Origin: Anaerosolibacter carboniphilus
GTDB lineage: Bacteria > Bacillota > Clostridia > Peptostreptococcales > Thermotaleaceae
Direction of reading: 5' to 3'
Length of the DNA stretch: 64,000 nucleotides
NCBI RefSeq assembly: GCF_014205875.1
Contig: NZ_JACHEN010000025.1
Coordinates: forward strand, 1-64,000
In this document: in pieces, positions 44,127-52,495 of the stretch
How positions within the stretch are numbered: the stretch's first letter is position 1
How the letters are laid out: every line of letters starts with the position of its first letter
Made by a program: the position numbers and the translations under genes
The notes under the pieces: model-generated
Databases searched by the model: none
What the model saw: only the letters and a program-made list of their open reading frames with translations
What the model was told of the DNA's origin: nothing

Positions 44127-44285
44127 AAAAATTTTGCAATTCCATGTCTATTTTGTTAAATACATAACTAACAATTGTCCATTTTATCGCACACTGTCTT
44201 TTTTTCCAGACAACATTTTTTGCGATTTTTGCTTTTCTTCTATCCCCTATAACTCCACCCCAACACCACTAACCATTAAAACAAA

Positions 44286-44308
44286 AGTCCACCTCTAAGA
44301 GATGGACT
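44286..44308 (-). terminator. rex terminator
   Basis: AGTCCATCTCT/AGAGGTGGACT hairpin followed by TTTGTTTT on the minus strand, 8 bp beyond the rex stop. Confidence 0.85.
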
Positions 44309-44315
44309 CCTCCAC

Positions 44316-44954
44316 TTATAACTGGTTATGCCTTAGTAAGAAGGATAGTGTAAACAAGCTCTCACTCAAATGAACATTTTCTACCACGATTTCATCCGGT
44401 ACCGTTAGATCGATGGGAGCAAAATTCCAAATCCCTTTTATTCTACCCTTAATTAATCTATCAGCAACACTCTGGGCCTGCGGTCCAGGGGTACAGATAA
44501 TTCCGATATCTATATTATGCTCTTGAATGAATTTCTCTACCGTATCAATATCATGGATTTCTATGTCTCTAATTTTCAACCCTACTAGCTTGGGGTTCAT
44601 ATCAAACATGGCTTTTGGTACGAAGCCTGACTTTTCGAAATTTGTATAGTTGGCAATGGCTTGCCCTAAATTTCCTGCACCAATGACAATGGTGCTATAG
44701 GTTTTATCTAGTCCCAAGATTTTTCCAATTTCATCGTACAGAGCATCCACGTTATAACCATAACCTTGCTGACCAAAACCCCCAAAATTATTTAAGTCCT
44801 GTCGGATTTGGGATGCAGTAAAACCGATAACTTTACTTAGTTCTTTGGAGGATATTCTTGTAATATTTCTATCCAATAAATCTTTTAGATATCTATGATA
44901 CTTAGGCAATCTTCTGATTACAGCCATGGAAATTTTTGCGCTATCTTTCTCCAT
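44316..44954 (-). CDS. rex: Redox-sensing transcriptional repressor Rex
   Basis: A 212-residue repressor sensing the NADH/NAD+ ratio. The N-terminal winged helix spans residues 1-80 (AVIRRLPKYHRYLKDLL, ISSKELSKVIGFTASQIRQD, FGGFGQQGYGYNV), and the C-terminal Rossmann domain begins with IVIGAGNLGQAIANY. Rex controls fermentation and butyrate genes in clostridia; an acyl-CoA dehydrogenase-Etf operon is its immediate neighbour. ATG start after AGGAGA. Confidence 0.96.
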   Translation of the reverse strand: MEKDSAKISMAVIRRLPKYHRYLKDLLDRNITRISSKELSKVIGFTASQIRQDLNNFGGFGQQGYGYNVDALYDEIGKILGLDKTYSTIVIGAGNLGQAIANYTNFEKSGFVPKAMFDMNPKLVGLKIRDIEIHDIDTVEKFIQEHNIDIGIICTPGPQAQSVADRLIKGRIKGIWNFAPIDLTVPDEIVVENVHLSESLFTLSFLLRHNQL

Positions 44955-45156
44955 CCAAATCTTCTCCTATTTTTATATAATTTTTGATTAAAATTATAAC
45001 ATTTTGCTATAATTCTGTCAATTTTTAGGTTGCATAAAAATGCTTCCTATATATTCTACCGCTTTATGACACACATTATGAGAGCAAGGATTTTCTTCGT
45101 ATCTCTTTTTTGGTACAATAATATTGTGCATTGACTTAAAAGTTTGGAGGATTTTT

Positions 45157-47073
45157 ATGATTATTTTATCATGCAACAACCTATCGAAATCCTTTGGTAT
45201 AGATGTGATTTTAGACCAAATTTCCTTCTCTGTCAACCAGGGAGATAAGGTAGGAATCGTAGGAGCCAATGGTGCTGGCAAAACAACTCTCTTTCGGATA
45301 CTCACTGGTCAATATCCCCACGATGCTGGCGATATTTATCTGTCTAAAAATCTTTCCATCGGTTATTTGGAGCAAACCAGCACGCTGCAACAGGAAAACA
45401 CCATTTTTCAAGAAGTACTTCAGGTGTTTCAAGAGCTTATTACCATGGAAGAAAATCTTAGATCTTTGGAACAAGATATTGCAAGAGCTAGTGAAAGCAG
45501 CAACAGCGATGCATTGCATTCGCTGATGGAGACCTATGCCCACTTGTCCGATGAGTTTCAAAATCGAAATGGCTATGGCTATCGAAGTGAGCTTCGAGGT
45601 GTTCTAAAAGGTCTTGGCTTCCGAGATGAAGAGTTTGATCAACCCATTTATCAATTAAGCGGTGGCCAAAAAACTCGATTAAACTTGGCCAAGCTCCTAT
45701 TGAAGCAGCCAGATATCCTCATGCTGGACGAGCCCACAAACCATCTGGATATCGAAGCTACTGAATGGTTAGAAGCCTTTCTCAAAGCTTATAAGGGTAC
45801 CATCCTCATCATATCCCATGACCGATATTTCTTAGATGAAATTGTTGACAAGATCTTTGAGATCGAAAATACTTCTTTGACCATCTATCAAGGCAACTAT
45901 AGTGATTATGTGGACAAAAAAAAGGTTCTATTTGAGCAGCAATTAAAAGAATATGAAACCCAGCAAAAAGAGATTCATCGTCAGGAAGAAATCATTCGTC
46001 GTTTCAAACAGCATGGTACGGAAAAGCTGGCCAAGAGGGCAAGAAGCCGTGAAAAGCGTTTGGATCATGTTGAAACGATAGACCGTCCCCTATGGTACAA
46101 CAAGCGGACAAAAATCCGTTTTGAAACCCAGATCAAAAGTGGTGACGATGTATTAAAGGTAGAAAATCTGAGTAAATGTTTCGAAGATAATCGACTTTTT
46201 CAAAATGTGGATTTTGAAGTTTACCGAGGAGATAAAATTGGTTTGATTGGCCCAAATGGCATAGGAAAATCTACCCTATTGAAAATACTGTTGGGAAAAC
46301 TAAATTATGACACAGGCATGATGAAGGTAGGACATCATGTAAACCTTGGCTACTACGATCAAGAACAATCTGATTTGAACCTCTCCAATACCATTATTGA
46401 TGAGATCTGGCAAGAGAATATTCGTTTTACTCAGACGGAGGTTCGTACCCTTTTGGGTTCTTTTCTTTTCAGTAGTGAAGATGTCTTTAAAATCATTTCC
46501 ACTTTAAGTGGTGGTGAAAAAAGTCGTATAGCCCTTTTAAAGCTTGTACTATCCAAGGCAAATTTTCTCCTTATGGACGAGCCTACCAATCACCTGGACA
46601 TTGCTTCCAAGGAAGTTCTGGAGGATGCGCTCCTGGGCTATGATGGTACTTTGTTGGTCATCTCCCATGATCGTTACTTCTTAAATAAGGTCACCAATAA
46701 GATCTTGGAGCTTTCCCCAGATGGCGTTCTTCAGTATCTCGGCAACTATCGCTATTATCAAGAAAAAAAGCTGGAACTTCAAAATCCCATAGATGAAGAA
46801 AATGAAACGTTGAAAACCAAAACCCAAATGAAGGATGAAAGAAAAAAGGAACGAGAAAAAAGGGAAGAAACAAAAAAACGCAAGCAGGAACAGACATCCA
46901 TCGAGACTAGGATTGCTGCTATCGAAGCACGTATTGCAGATCTGGAGACCCTCATGTGTCAGGAAGAAATCTATTCAAATCCGCAACGCAGTCGAGAAAT
47001 TCATGATGAAACCACCCAGCTTAAAGGAGAACTTGAAGCTCTTTATAGCAAATGGGAGGAATATATTGATTGA
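45157..47073 (+). CDS. ABC-F family ATP-binding protein
   Basis: A 638-residue soluble protein with two ABC ATPase domains and no membrane segments. First site: Walker A GANGAGKTT, signature LSGGQKTRLNLA, Walker B LMLDEPTNHLD. Second site: GPNGIGKST, LSGGEKSRIALL, LLMDEPTNHLD. Between them is the P-site tRNA interaction linker rich in Lys/Arg, and a coiled-coil tail (EKREETKKRKQEQ) follows. ABC-F proteins act on the ribosome, as translation factors or in antibiotic protection (Uup/YdiF-like). ATG start after TTTGGAGGA; the upstream in-frame ATG lacks a ribosome binding site. Confidence 0.92.
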   Translation: MIILSCNNLSKSFGIDVILDQISFSVNQGDKVGIVGANGAGKTTLFRILTGQYPHDAGDIYLSKNLSIGYLEQTSTLQQENTIFQEVLQVFQELITMEENLRSLEQDIARASESSNSDALHSLMETYAHLSDEFQNRNGYGYRSELRGVLKGLGFRDEEFDQPIYQLSGGQKTRLNLAKLLLKQPDILMLDEPTNHLDIEATEWLEAFLKAYKGTILIISHDRYFLDEIVDKIFEIENTSLTIYQGNYSDYVDKKKVLFEQQLKEYETQQKEIHRQEEIIRRFKQHGTEKLAKRARSREKRLDHVETIDRPLWYNKRTKIRFETQIKSGDDVLKVENLSKCFEDNRLFQNVDFEVYRGDKIGLIGPNGIGKSTLLKILLGKLNYDTGMMKVGHHVNLGYYDQEQSDLNLSNTIIDEIWQENIRFTQTEVRTLLGSFLFSSEDVFKIISTLSGGEKSRIALLKLVLSKANFLLMDEPTNHLDIASKEVLEDALLGYDGTLLVISHDRYFLNKVTNKILELSPDGVLQYLGNYRYYQEKKLELQNPIDEENETLKTKTQMKDERKKEREKREETKKRKQEQTSIETRIAAIEARIADLETLMCQEEIYSNPQRSREIHDETTQLKGELEALYSKWEEYID

Positions 47074-47089
47074 TAAGTACACACTACCA

Positions 47090-47119
47090 AAAGGGACAGG
47101 CTTGCTTGTCCCTTTTTTT
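47090..47119 (+). terminator. ABC-F gene terminator
   Basis: AAAGGGACA/TGTCCCTTT stem followed by TTTTT. Confidence 0.85.
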
Positions 47120-47157
47120 ATAGGTATAGGCATTGTTAAGTCATCATGTTGATTTTT

Positions 47158-47233
47158 GTAGGGACGGACGACTCTGTCCGTCCGTTGATGTCATCAAAAA
47201 CATTGGCGGGTGGACAGGGGCGTCCACCCCTAC
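47158..47233. repeat. Dispersed GTAGGG palindromic repeat, copy 3
   Basis: GTAGGG and CCCTAC enclose two hairpins, GGACGGACGACTCTGTCCGTCC and GGGTGGACAGGGGCGTCCACCC, separated by about 25 bp. Same plan as copies near 9.2, 20.6 and 52.3 kb. Confidence 0.7.
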
Positions 47234-47389
47234 ACTCATTACGTTCTGCATTGTAATACTATAAAATATAAACATATAATCTTAACAATGTCTTCTTATA
47301 AGTAATTATGCAATGATTAGAATATTTATTGTAAAAGTCCCTAAAATATATTAGAATTACTCATAATATATTAATTTAGGAGGCCCACT

Positions 47390-48616
47390 ATGTCCAAAGA
47401 CCTTATCAAAGAAGCCCAACGCTGTTTACAATGTAAAAACCCACAATGCCGAAAAGGCTGTCCCATCGCCACAGATATTCCTGGATTTATTTCAGATTTT
47501 TTAAATGGCTCCATTGACGAGGCTGGCAAGAGAGTTTTTGAGAACAATCCTCTTTCCATCATATGCTCCCTTGTGTGTCCCCATGAACACCAATGCGAAG
47601 GTCATTGTATCTTGGGCAGAAAAGGAGAACCCGTAAGGATTAGCAATATTGAAAATTATATCTCCGAATATTTTTTAACACGGGTTTCCGAGGATCCAGC
47701 AACTTCGTTGCATAGCCGCATTGCCGTCATCGGCTCAGGCCCAGCAGGCTTGACTGCTGCCTTCTATTTGGCAGGCAAAGGCCATAAAATAACCCTCTTT
47801 GAAGCCCAAGATCGGGTAGGAGGTTTCCTCCGCTACGGTATTCCTGAGTTCCGATTGACAAAAACCATCTTAGACAAAATCGGGCAAAAACTTCTATCTA
47901 TGGGTGTCAAAATTAGACCCAATACCTTAATCGGTCCTGTCATTACCATCGACACCCTTTTTGAAGATGGCTATGATGCTGTCTTTATTGGTACTGGTGT
48001 TTGGCGACCCAATGTTCTTCGCATCAAAGGGGAAAGCTTGGGCCACGTCCATTATGCCATTGACTATCTACGCAGTCCAGAAGCCTATACATTGGGCAAC
48101 AAGGTATGCGTCATCGGAGGCGGTAATTCAGCCATGGATGTAGCAAGAACTGTCATCCGCAATGGTGCCAAGGAAGTCATGATCCTTTATCGTCGAGATC
48201 GGGAAAGTATGCCCGCTCGAGATATAGAAATCGACATGGCAAAAATTGATGGTGTAAAATTCCAGTTCTTCACTTCTCCTATAGAGATTCTTGATGGAGG
48301 CATAAAATGTGTAAAGACAACAATCCTCGACGAGAAGCTTCAAATCATACCAGACTCAGAATTCATTATTTCTGCCGATAGTGTGTTGATCGCAGCGAGT
48401 CAAGGTCCTCAGAACAACATCGTTTCTACCACGGAGGGCATCGATATCAACGACCGAGGATTATTGGTTACAGACACCCACGGTATGACCACGCGAGAAG
48501 GAGTCTATGCTTCTGGCGATGTAGTAACAGGCGCTAAAAACGTGGTGGAGGCTGTTCGAATGGCTAGAGATGTGGCAGAAGAAATTCATCACTACGTTAC
48601 TGAAAAATTCAAATAG
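47390..48616 (+). CDS. GltD-like FAD/NAD(P) oxidoreductase
   Basis: A 408-residue flavoprotein homologous to the glutamate synthase small subunit and NfnB-type subunits. Residues 10-100 carry an iron-sulfur region (CLQCKNPQCRKGCP at residues 13-26 and CSLVCPHEHQCEGHC at about 62-76). FAD-binding GSGPAGLTAAFYLAG is at about 110-124 and a second dinucleotide fold GGGNSAMDVAR at about 243-253. No GltB partner is nearby, so it is more likely an NfnB-type or stand-alone transhydrogenase-like enzyme than glutamate synthase. ATG start after GGAGGCCC. Monocistronic. Confidence 0.85.
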   Translation: MSKDLIKEAQRCLQCKNPQCRKGCPIATDIPGFISDFLNGSIDEAGKRVFENNPLSIICSLVCPHEHQCEGHCILGRKGEPVRISNIENYISEYFLTRVSEDPATSLHSRIAVIGSGPAGLTAAFYLAGKGHKITLFEAQDRVGGFLRYGIPEFRLTKTILDKIGQKLLSMGVKIRPNTLIGPVITIDTLFEDGYDAVFIGTGVWRPNVLRIKGESLGHVHYAIDYLRSPEAYTLGNKVCVIGGGNSAMDVARTVIRNGAKEVMILYRRDRESMPARDIEIDMAKIDGVKFQFFTSPIEILDGGIKCVKTTILDEKLQIIPDSEFIISADSVLIAASQGPQNNIVSTTEGIDINDRGLLVTDTHGMTTREGVYASGDVVTGAKNVVEAVRMARDVAEEIHHYVTEKFK

Positions 48617-48626
48617 CTATAGAAGC

Positions 48627-48959
48627 TTACCACGCCAATTGATCCCCTATGGCAATACGGCTGGAGAAACTGTTGACCTTCGATTCAATGGCATATTCAC
48701 TGCCTTTAATATAGCCAATATATCGCCATGGTGCCATGTTTTTCACAATGCAAAGCACCCGCTTGTAGGGATCTAAAAAAATAACATCTATGGAAAATTT
48801 CATATACCAGGTATGAATCGATTGACAATGATATATAATCATAGCATAGTTGTCTTCGATCCTACTTCTTCCTAGCAAACCTTGGACTGCTTTCGCTGGT
48901 GTATCAGCATGCTCTAGCTTATGAACCAGCATTTCTCCCGTAGTTATATTTTTTAGCAT
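48627..48959 (-). CDS. DUF192 family protein
   Basis: A 110-residue DUF192 protein. The family core is visible as AVQGLLGRSRIEDNYAMII, IHTWYMKFSIDVIFLD and the C-terminal RIAIGDQLAW. The family adopts a compact beta-rich fold and has no firmly established function. No signal peptide is visible. ATG start after GAGGTGATCC. It is convergent with the GltD-like gene, separated by 10 bp. Confidence 0.85.
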   Translation of the reverse strand: MLKNITTGEMLVHKLEHADTPAKAVQGLLGRSRIEDNYAMIIYHCQSIHTWYMKFSIDVIFLDPYKRVLCIVKNMAPWRYIGYIKGSEYAIESKVNSFSSRIAIGDQLAW

Positions 48960-49361
48960 AGGATCACCTCTTTCATTTCTAGAGGATGTAACTATTGGGA
49001 TATGTTTTCATACGGTCCTTTTATCCTATATTCATGGTATTATTTTCATCGTATGTTTGTAACTACTTTTTTAAATCCTATTGTGGAGAGATACGAATTC
49101 GTCCATCATGCAACCGCATTTTGTCAACATTTCTCGGTATGTAGGATAAGAAATCCTAAGAAGCGTCGAAAGAAAAAGATGAAAAATGGATGTATAGTTG
49201 CCAGGTTATATGTTAAACTTAATGTAAAGAATGACAAGTTTATTTCTCCTTGGTTTTACGAATCTTTCTATAGTATTTTTCATACATATATGGTAAAATA
49301 AACACGTTAAACCCCACCGCGGTGGTGATATATACAAATTTTAAAGGGAGGTATATACAAA
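48960..49361 (+). other. acpP upstream region
   Basis: A gap of about 400 bp with no convincing gene. The one distinct feature is the GC-rich palindrome CCACCGCGGTGG at 49314-49325, 23 bp before the acpP ribosome binding site. An open frame at 49002-49301 has neither a family resemblance nor a ribosome binding site. Confidence 0.4.
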
Positions 49362-49592
49362 ATGGTATTTGAAAAAATAAAGAACATTATTATTGAGCAA
49401 TTAGGATTGGATGATGATGCAGAGATCGCAATGTCAACTTCTTTAATGAAGGATTTAGAAGCAGATTCTTTGGATGCAGTAGAGATCATCATGGCAATTG
49501 AAGATGAATTCGATGTAGAGATTCCAGATGAAGATGCTGAAGGATTCAAAAACATTGGTGATATCGTAAAATATGTTGAAGAAAAAATGTAG
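49362..49592 (+). CDS. acpP: Acyl carrier protein
   Basis: A 76-residue acyl carrier protein. The phosphopantetheine attachment Ser lies in [11 protein letters not shown] (about residue 37). Strong acidity and full ACP length match AcpP of fatty acid synthesis. ATG start 9 nt after GGGAGGT. It stands apart from other fatty acid genes here, which is unusual but not rare in clostridia. A strong terminator follows. Confidence 0.97.
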   Translation: MVFEKIKNIIIEQLGLDDDAEIAMSTSLMKDLEADSLDAVEIIMAIEDEFDVEIPDEDAEGFKNIGDIVKYVEEKM

Positions 49593-49617
49593 TTTGGTTA
49601 ACCAAACTACATTTTTT
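49589..49617 (+). terminator. acpP terminator
   Basis: GTAGTTTGGTTAACCAAACTAC, a 22-bp perfect palindrome overlapping the stop codon, followed by ATTTTTTT. Confidence 0.92.
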
Positions 49618-49696
49618 TACCTTAAAATACATGAAAATACATGTTATATTTTTCATATTTAGGGCATATATATCATAAGTGGATTTCTGCATACTT

Positions 49697-49812
49697 TTAT
49701 CCACACTTTTTCCACAGAATCCACATATTTATCCACATAGGAAAGTTGTTTTTCCCCTATGTTTTTTTATTTGTCCACATTATCCACAATTTCATCCACA
49801 CAAGTATTCACA
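49697..49812 (+). other. Cluster of eight DnaA boxes
   Basis: Eight same-orientation matches to the DnaA box TTATCCACA: perfect at 49697, 49729 and 49780; one mismatch at 49708 (TTTTCCACA), 49771 (TTGTCCACA), 49792 (TCATCCACA) and 49804 (GTATTCACA when read against TTATNCACA); two mismatches at 49717 (GAATCCACA). They form two groups of four separated by about 34 bp, and neighbours are 9-12 bp apart, near the DNA helical repeat. An AT-rich stretch follows to 49900. No origin-linked gene (dnaA, dnaN, rpmH) is nearby, so a DnaA-binding cluster outside oriC is the likely reading. Confidence 0.85.
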
Positions 49813-49907
49813 TTTTGGTAGAAACAATAATTTCTTGTAAACTTTATCGCAACAAAGTTAATATTTGGTTAAAATTCTATAAATACTATGGATTTCTGAT
49901 ATTGCAT

Positions 49908-49934
49908 AGGGAACGCCAAAAACTGTCGTTCCCT
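49908..49934 (-). terminator. Hairpin after tsaD
   Basis: AGGGAACG and CGTTCCCT arms with an 11-nt loop, 16 bp beyond the tsaD stop; no strong T-tract. Confidence 0.55.
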
Positions 49935-49949
49935 TCAATATATTACATA

Positions 49950-51011
49950 TTACCTATGTTTTTCATATAACTGCCCAAGCTTTAGATTGGGTACAGCATT
50001 CAAATACAAATCTGCCGTATTGCCCTTCAAATAATTATAGTATGCAGCACATCCGATCATGGCAGCATTGTCTGTACACAGCTGCAAGGAAGGATATTTT
50101 ACATCAAATCCTAAGGCTGCTGCTTTCTTCTTTAATCCTTCTCTGAGCGCACTGTTGGCGGCTACACCGCCCGCTAATACAATTTTATCCACATTCTTTT
50201 GTTTCGCTCCCTCTAGGGTCTTGTGGATGAGCACCTCCATCACAGCCTGCTGAAAACTTGCAGCCACGTCCTCTACTTTGATCCCTTCACCCTTTTGCCG
50301 TTGGGAATTCAGATAGTTTAGCACCGCTGACTTTAAGCCACTGAAGCTGAAATCGTAGCTGTCATTTTCTAAGTATACGCGGGGAAAATGGATGGCGTTG
50401 GGATCCCCTTGCTTTGCCAGCTGATCAATAATAGGTCCACCAGGGTATCCTAGTTCCATGGCCCTTGCTACTTTGTCAAAGGCCTCACCCACCGCATCAT
50501 CCCTGGTTTTACCCATGATTTCATATCGACCATAGTCCTTTATATAAGCCAAATGGGAATGCCCTCCTGAAACGATCAAACACAAAAAAGGAGGCTCCAA
50601 TGTTGGATCTTCAATAAAGTTGGCATAGATATGCCCCTCGATATGGTTGACCCCAATCAAAGGTATATTTAAAGCATATGCCATGGCCTTTGCTGTTGAC
50701 ACGCCTACCAACAACGCCCCTACCAGACCTGGGCCATAAGTAACCCCAATATGATCAATTTGTCTGAGGCTGACACCTGCTTCGTCCAGGGCATCCTGAA
50801 TGACCATATCCACATTTTCCACATGCTTTCTAGAGGCCACCTCCGGCACGACACCACCAAATTTTTTATGCTGCTCTATTTGAGTGGATATCACATTGGA
50901 TAGAACTTCTCGCCCATTCTTTAACACAGCAGCAGAGGTCTCATCACAGCTTGTCTCTATGGCCAAAGTCAATAAGTATTCTCCGTTTTTCCCTCTTCTA
51001 TTGTCCCTCAT
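49950..51011 (-). CDS. tsaD: tRNA N6-adenosine threonylcarbamoyltransferase
   Basis: A 353-residue member of the Kae1/TsaD family that, with TsaB/TsaE, transfers threonylcarbamoyl to A37 of ANN-decoding tRNAs. Signatures: [15 protein letters not shown] near the N-terminus, the metal-binding [13 protein letters not shown] (two His), VSGGHSHLA, and the C-terminal [15 protein letters not shown] and [10 protein letters not shown]. The ATG chosen ([10 protein letters not shown]) follows AGGTGAG; the GTG five codons upstream lies within that site. tsaB/tsaE are not adjacent. Confidence 0.95.
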   Translation of the reverse strand: MRDNRRGKNGEYLLTLAIETSCDETSAAVLKNGREVLSNVISTQIEQHKKFGGVVPEVASRKHVENVDMVIQDALDEAGVSLRQIDHIGVTYGPGLVGALLVGVSTAKAMAYALNIPLIGVNHIEGHIYANFIEDPTLEPPFLCLIVSGGHSHLAYIKDYGRYEIMGKTRDDAVGEAFDKVARAMELGYPGGPIIDQLAKQGDPNAIHFPRVYLENDSYDFSFSGLKSAVLNYLNSQRQKGEGIKVEDVAASFQQAVMEVLIHKTLEGAKQKNVDKIVLAGGVAANSALREGLKKKAAALGFDVKYPSLQLCTDNAAMIGCAAYYNYLKGNTADLYLNAVPNLKLGQLYEKHR

Positions 51012-51092
51012 ACGACTCACCTGCACTTATCTTTTGTATGTCCTTTTTATTATATCCAAATCATTTGTAAATAGCAAAACCATTTATATTTC

Positions 51093-51521
51093 CTAATGCA
51101 ATTCTCCCCTCTCCTCCATCTGGATTGGTTCCACTGCCTTCGGCTCTTTTTCCTCTGTCACGGCTTGCGTCTGTAGTCTTTTTATTTCCTTTTCCTTGGT
51201 GAGGTTCAGTACTTTGTAATTTCCCATGGATAACCCGGCAATCAATATGGTATTTAAAAAGACGAGGAATACAAACTCTATCAGAGATTGATTGAAAACA
51301 GCTGGGTTTTGTGTCCATAGGGTATAGTGATGCACACCGATTACTATAAAAGATGCCATGAAGGAAATCAGTTTAGGGATCATTTCCTTTGTTTTTTCGT
51401 CTAAAAAGATTTCTTTGATCACTTGTGTAATTAGATTTACTGCCAATACCATGGTAGTTACTGAAGATAGATAATCCATGTTGAACAAGCTGATCGCTTG
51501 CCTTGCAACTTCCTCTCCCAT
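51093..51521 (-). CDS. Small membrane protein, function unknown
   Basis: A 142-residue protein with three hydrophobic segments (about residues 15-40, 48-68 and 78-102) and a charged Lys/Glu-rich cytoplasmic-type tail. The size, three-helix layout and charged tail are reminiscent of phage holins, but no holin family motif is recognised. ATG start after GGAGCTGCAA. It is followed by tsaD on the same strand. Confidence 0.55.
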   Translation of the reverse strand: MGEEVARQAISLFNMDYLSSVTTMVLAVNLITQVIKEIFLDEKTKEMIPKLISFMASFIVIGVHHYTLWTQNPAVFNQSLIEFVFLVFLNTILIAGLSMGNYKVLNLTKEKEIKRLQTQAVTEEKEPKAVEPIQMEERGELH

Positions 51522-51682
51522 ATTTGCAGCTCCTTTCCCTATCCATCTAGAAAAAACCTATCATTACTATATATGCAATAAAAAAAAATTTGCTATTGTC
51601 CCTTTCTTTTTTTCTATTATACTTCTTCTTTTTTAAGAGATACTAATATGGACAAGGAATTCAATATGAGGAGCTGATGTCC

Positions 51683-51925
51683 ATGGAAAAAGATAATCAT
51701 CCCCAATTTCAGACGGAAGAAAAGGAAGCAAATCAAAATGAAGCAAAAAATCCTGATGCCTTAGATAACGATGTATCAGGGGAAAACGAATCCTTACTAC
51801 ATCGCCTTGGTGAGGTGAATGTCATGCCTGATGGCATGTTATCCGCTGTAAATGAAACAACCTATGTGAATTCAATCATCAGTGAAAACGCAGAAGAAAT
51901 CAATGATGATAGCGAAAAAAAATAA
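51683..51925 (+). CDS. Small acidic protein, function unknown
   Basis: About 80 residues, highly acidic and polar, with no hydrophobic segment and no recognised family. It may be disordered. The ATG of MEKDNHP lies 9 nt after GAGGAG; an ATG two codons earlier is closer to it. A strong terminator directly follows, supporting a real transcription unit. Confidence 0.5.
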   Translation: MEKDNHPQFQTEEKEANQNEAKNPDALDNDVSGENESLLHRLGEVNVMPDGMLSAVNETTYVNSIISENAEEINDDSEKK

Positions 51926-51949
51926 GCAACAGAAGTTGCTTATTTTTTT
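51919..51949 (+). terminator. Terminator of the small acidic protein gene
   Basis: AAATAAGCAAC-AGAA-GTTGCTTATTTTTTT, overlapping the stop codon. Confidence 0.92.
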
Positions 51950-51960
51950 GATCATCGTGT

Positions 51961-52149
51961 TTACGTCTGATCCATGTTCACAAGAATCTCATCTACTAAA
52001 TCGATATCACATTTATGCTCCTTCGTGAAGTGTCCACAATTTTCACAGCTGATGGGGCACTGGGTCGAGGAGGTAAGTCCACTTCCGCCGATTGGGCGAT
52101 ACTCACTACATAGGGAGGCTACTGCATGGAGTTGTTCTTTACTTGCCAT
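51961..52149 (-). CDS. Small cysteine-containing protein
   Basis: A 62-residue protein with five Cys, four grouped as CPISCENC plus a later KC, resembling a small zinc or iron-sulfur binding motif. Short Cys-rich proteins of this type occur in clostridial genomes without known function. ATG start after AAAGAGGTGACATAAG. Confidence 0.55.
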   Translation of the reverse strand: MASKEQLHAVASLCSEYRPIGGSGLTSSTQCPISCENCGHFTKEHKCDIDLVDEILVNMDQT

Positions 52150-52286
52150 CTTATGTCACCTCTTTAGTTCATTGAATTGAAATCATCTTCCCATCATTTA
52201 TTATTTGTAAACGAACTAGATATATACAAATCTATGACTTAGAACCCTAATTCTCTTGCATAATTAATAAAAGATGCGTCACAACC

Positions 52287-52365
52287 GTAGGGATCGGCGC
52301 ATCGTTCCCTACAGAAAACATGATTCTCTGAGGTTTTGTAGGGTTGGACGACCCTGTCCAACCGT
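52287..52365. repeat. Dispersed GTAGGG palindromic repeat, copy 4
   Basis: GTAGGGATCGGCGCATCG..CCCTAC (52287-52312) followed by GTAGGGTTGGACGACCCTGT and its complement arm (52338-52365). The other parts of the 52150-52457 gap hold nothing I recognise. Confidence 0.65.
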
Positions 52366-52457
52366 TATCGTTGCGTCGTATTTTTCTACAATTCTGTCTT
52401 AAATGATTTAACATCCAATTTTAACATTTAATATCATGATAAAACAACACTATATGC

Positions 52458-52487
52458 AAAAACGGGTGATATTCCATCACCCGTTTT
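52458..52487 (-). terminator. Terminator of the ECF sigma/bactofilin operon
   Basis: AAAACGGGTGAT/ATCACCCGTTTT with a 5-nt loop, T-run on the minus strand, 9 bp after the last gene. Confidence 0.9.
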
Positions 52488-52495
52488 CATACAGC

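Larger units (their letters stand above)
43900..44315. promoter_or_regulatory. acdA promoter region and rex downstream region
   Basis: A gap of about 415 bp. It contains the rex terminator, a second hairpin and TTGTTA-N10-TAACAA (44153-44174), whose arms equal those of the Rex operator but with four extra bases between them. No clear -35/-10 pair could be selected for acdA. Confidence 0.35.

Noticed and set aside
49002..49301. Plus-strand 99-codon frame before acpP
   Set aside because: No ribosome binding site, no recognisable domain, rare-looking composition; treated as non-coding leader.
49697..49812. Reading the DnaA-box cluster as the chromosomal origin oriC
   Set aside because: No dnaA, dnaN, gyrase or rpmH-rnpA genes are in the neighbourhood and the boxes are all in one orientation; a DnaA-binding cluster is the safer statement.
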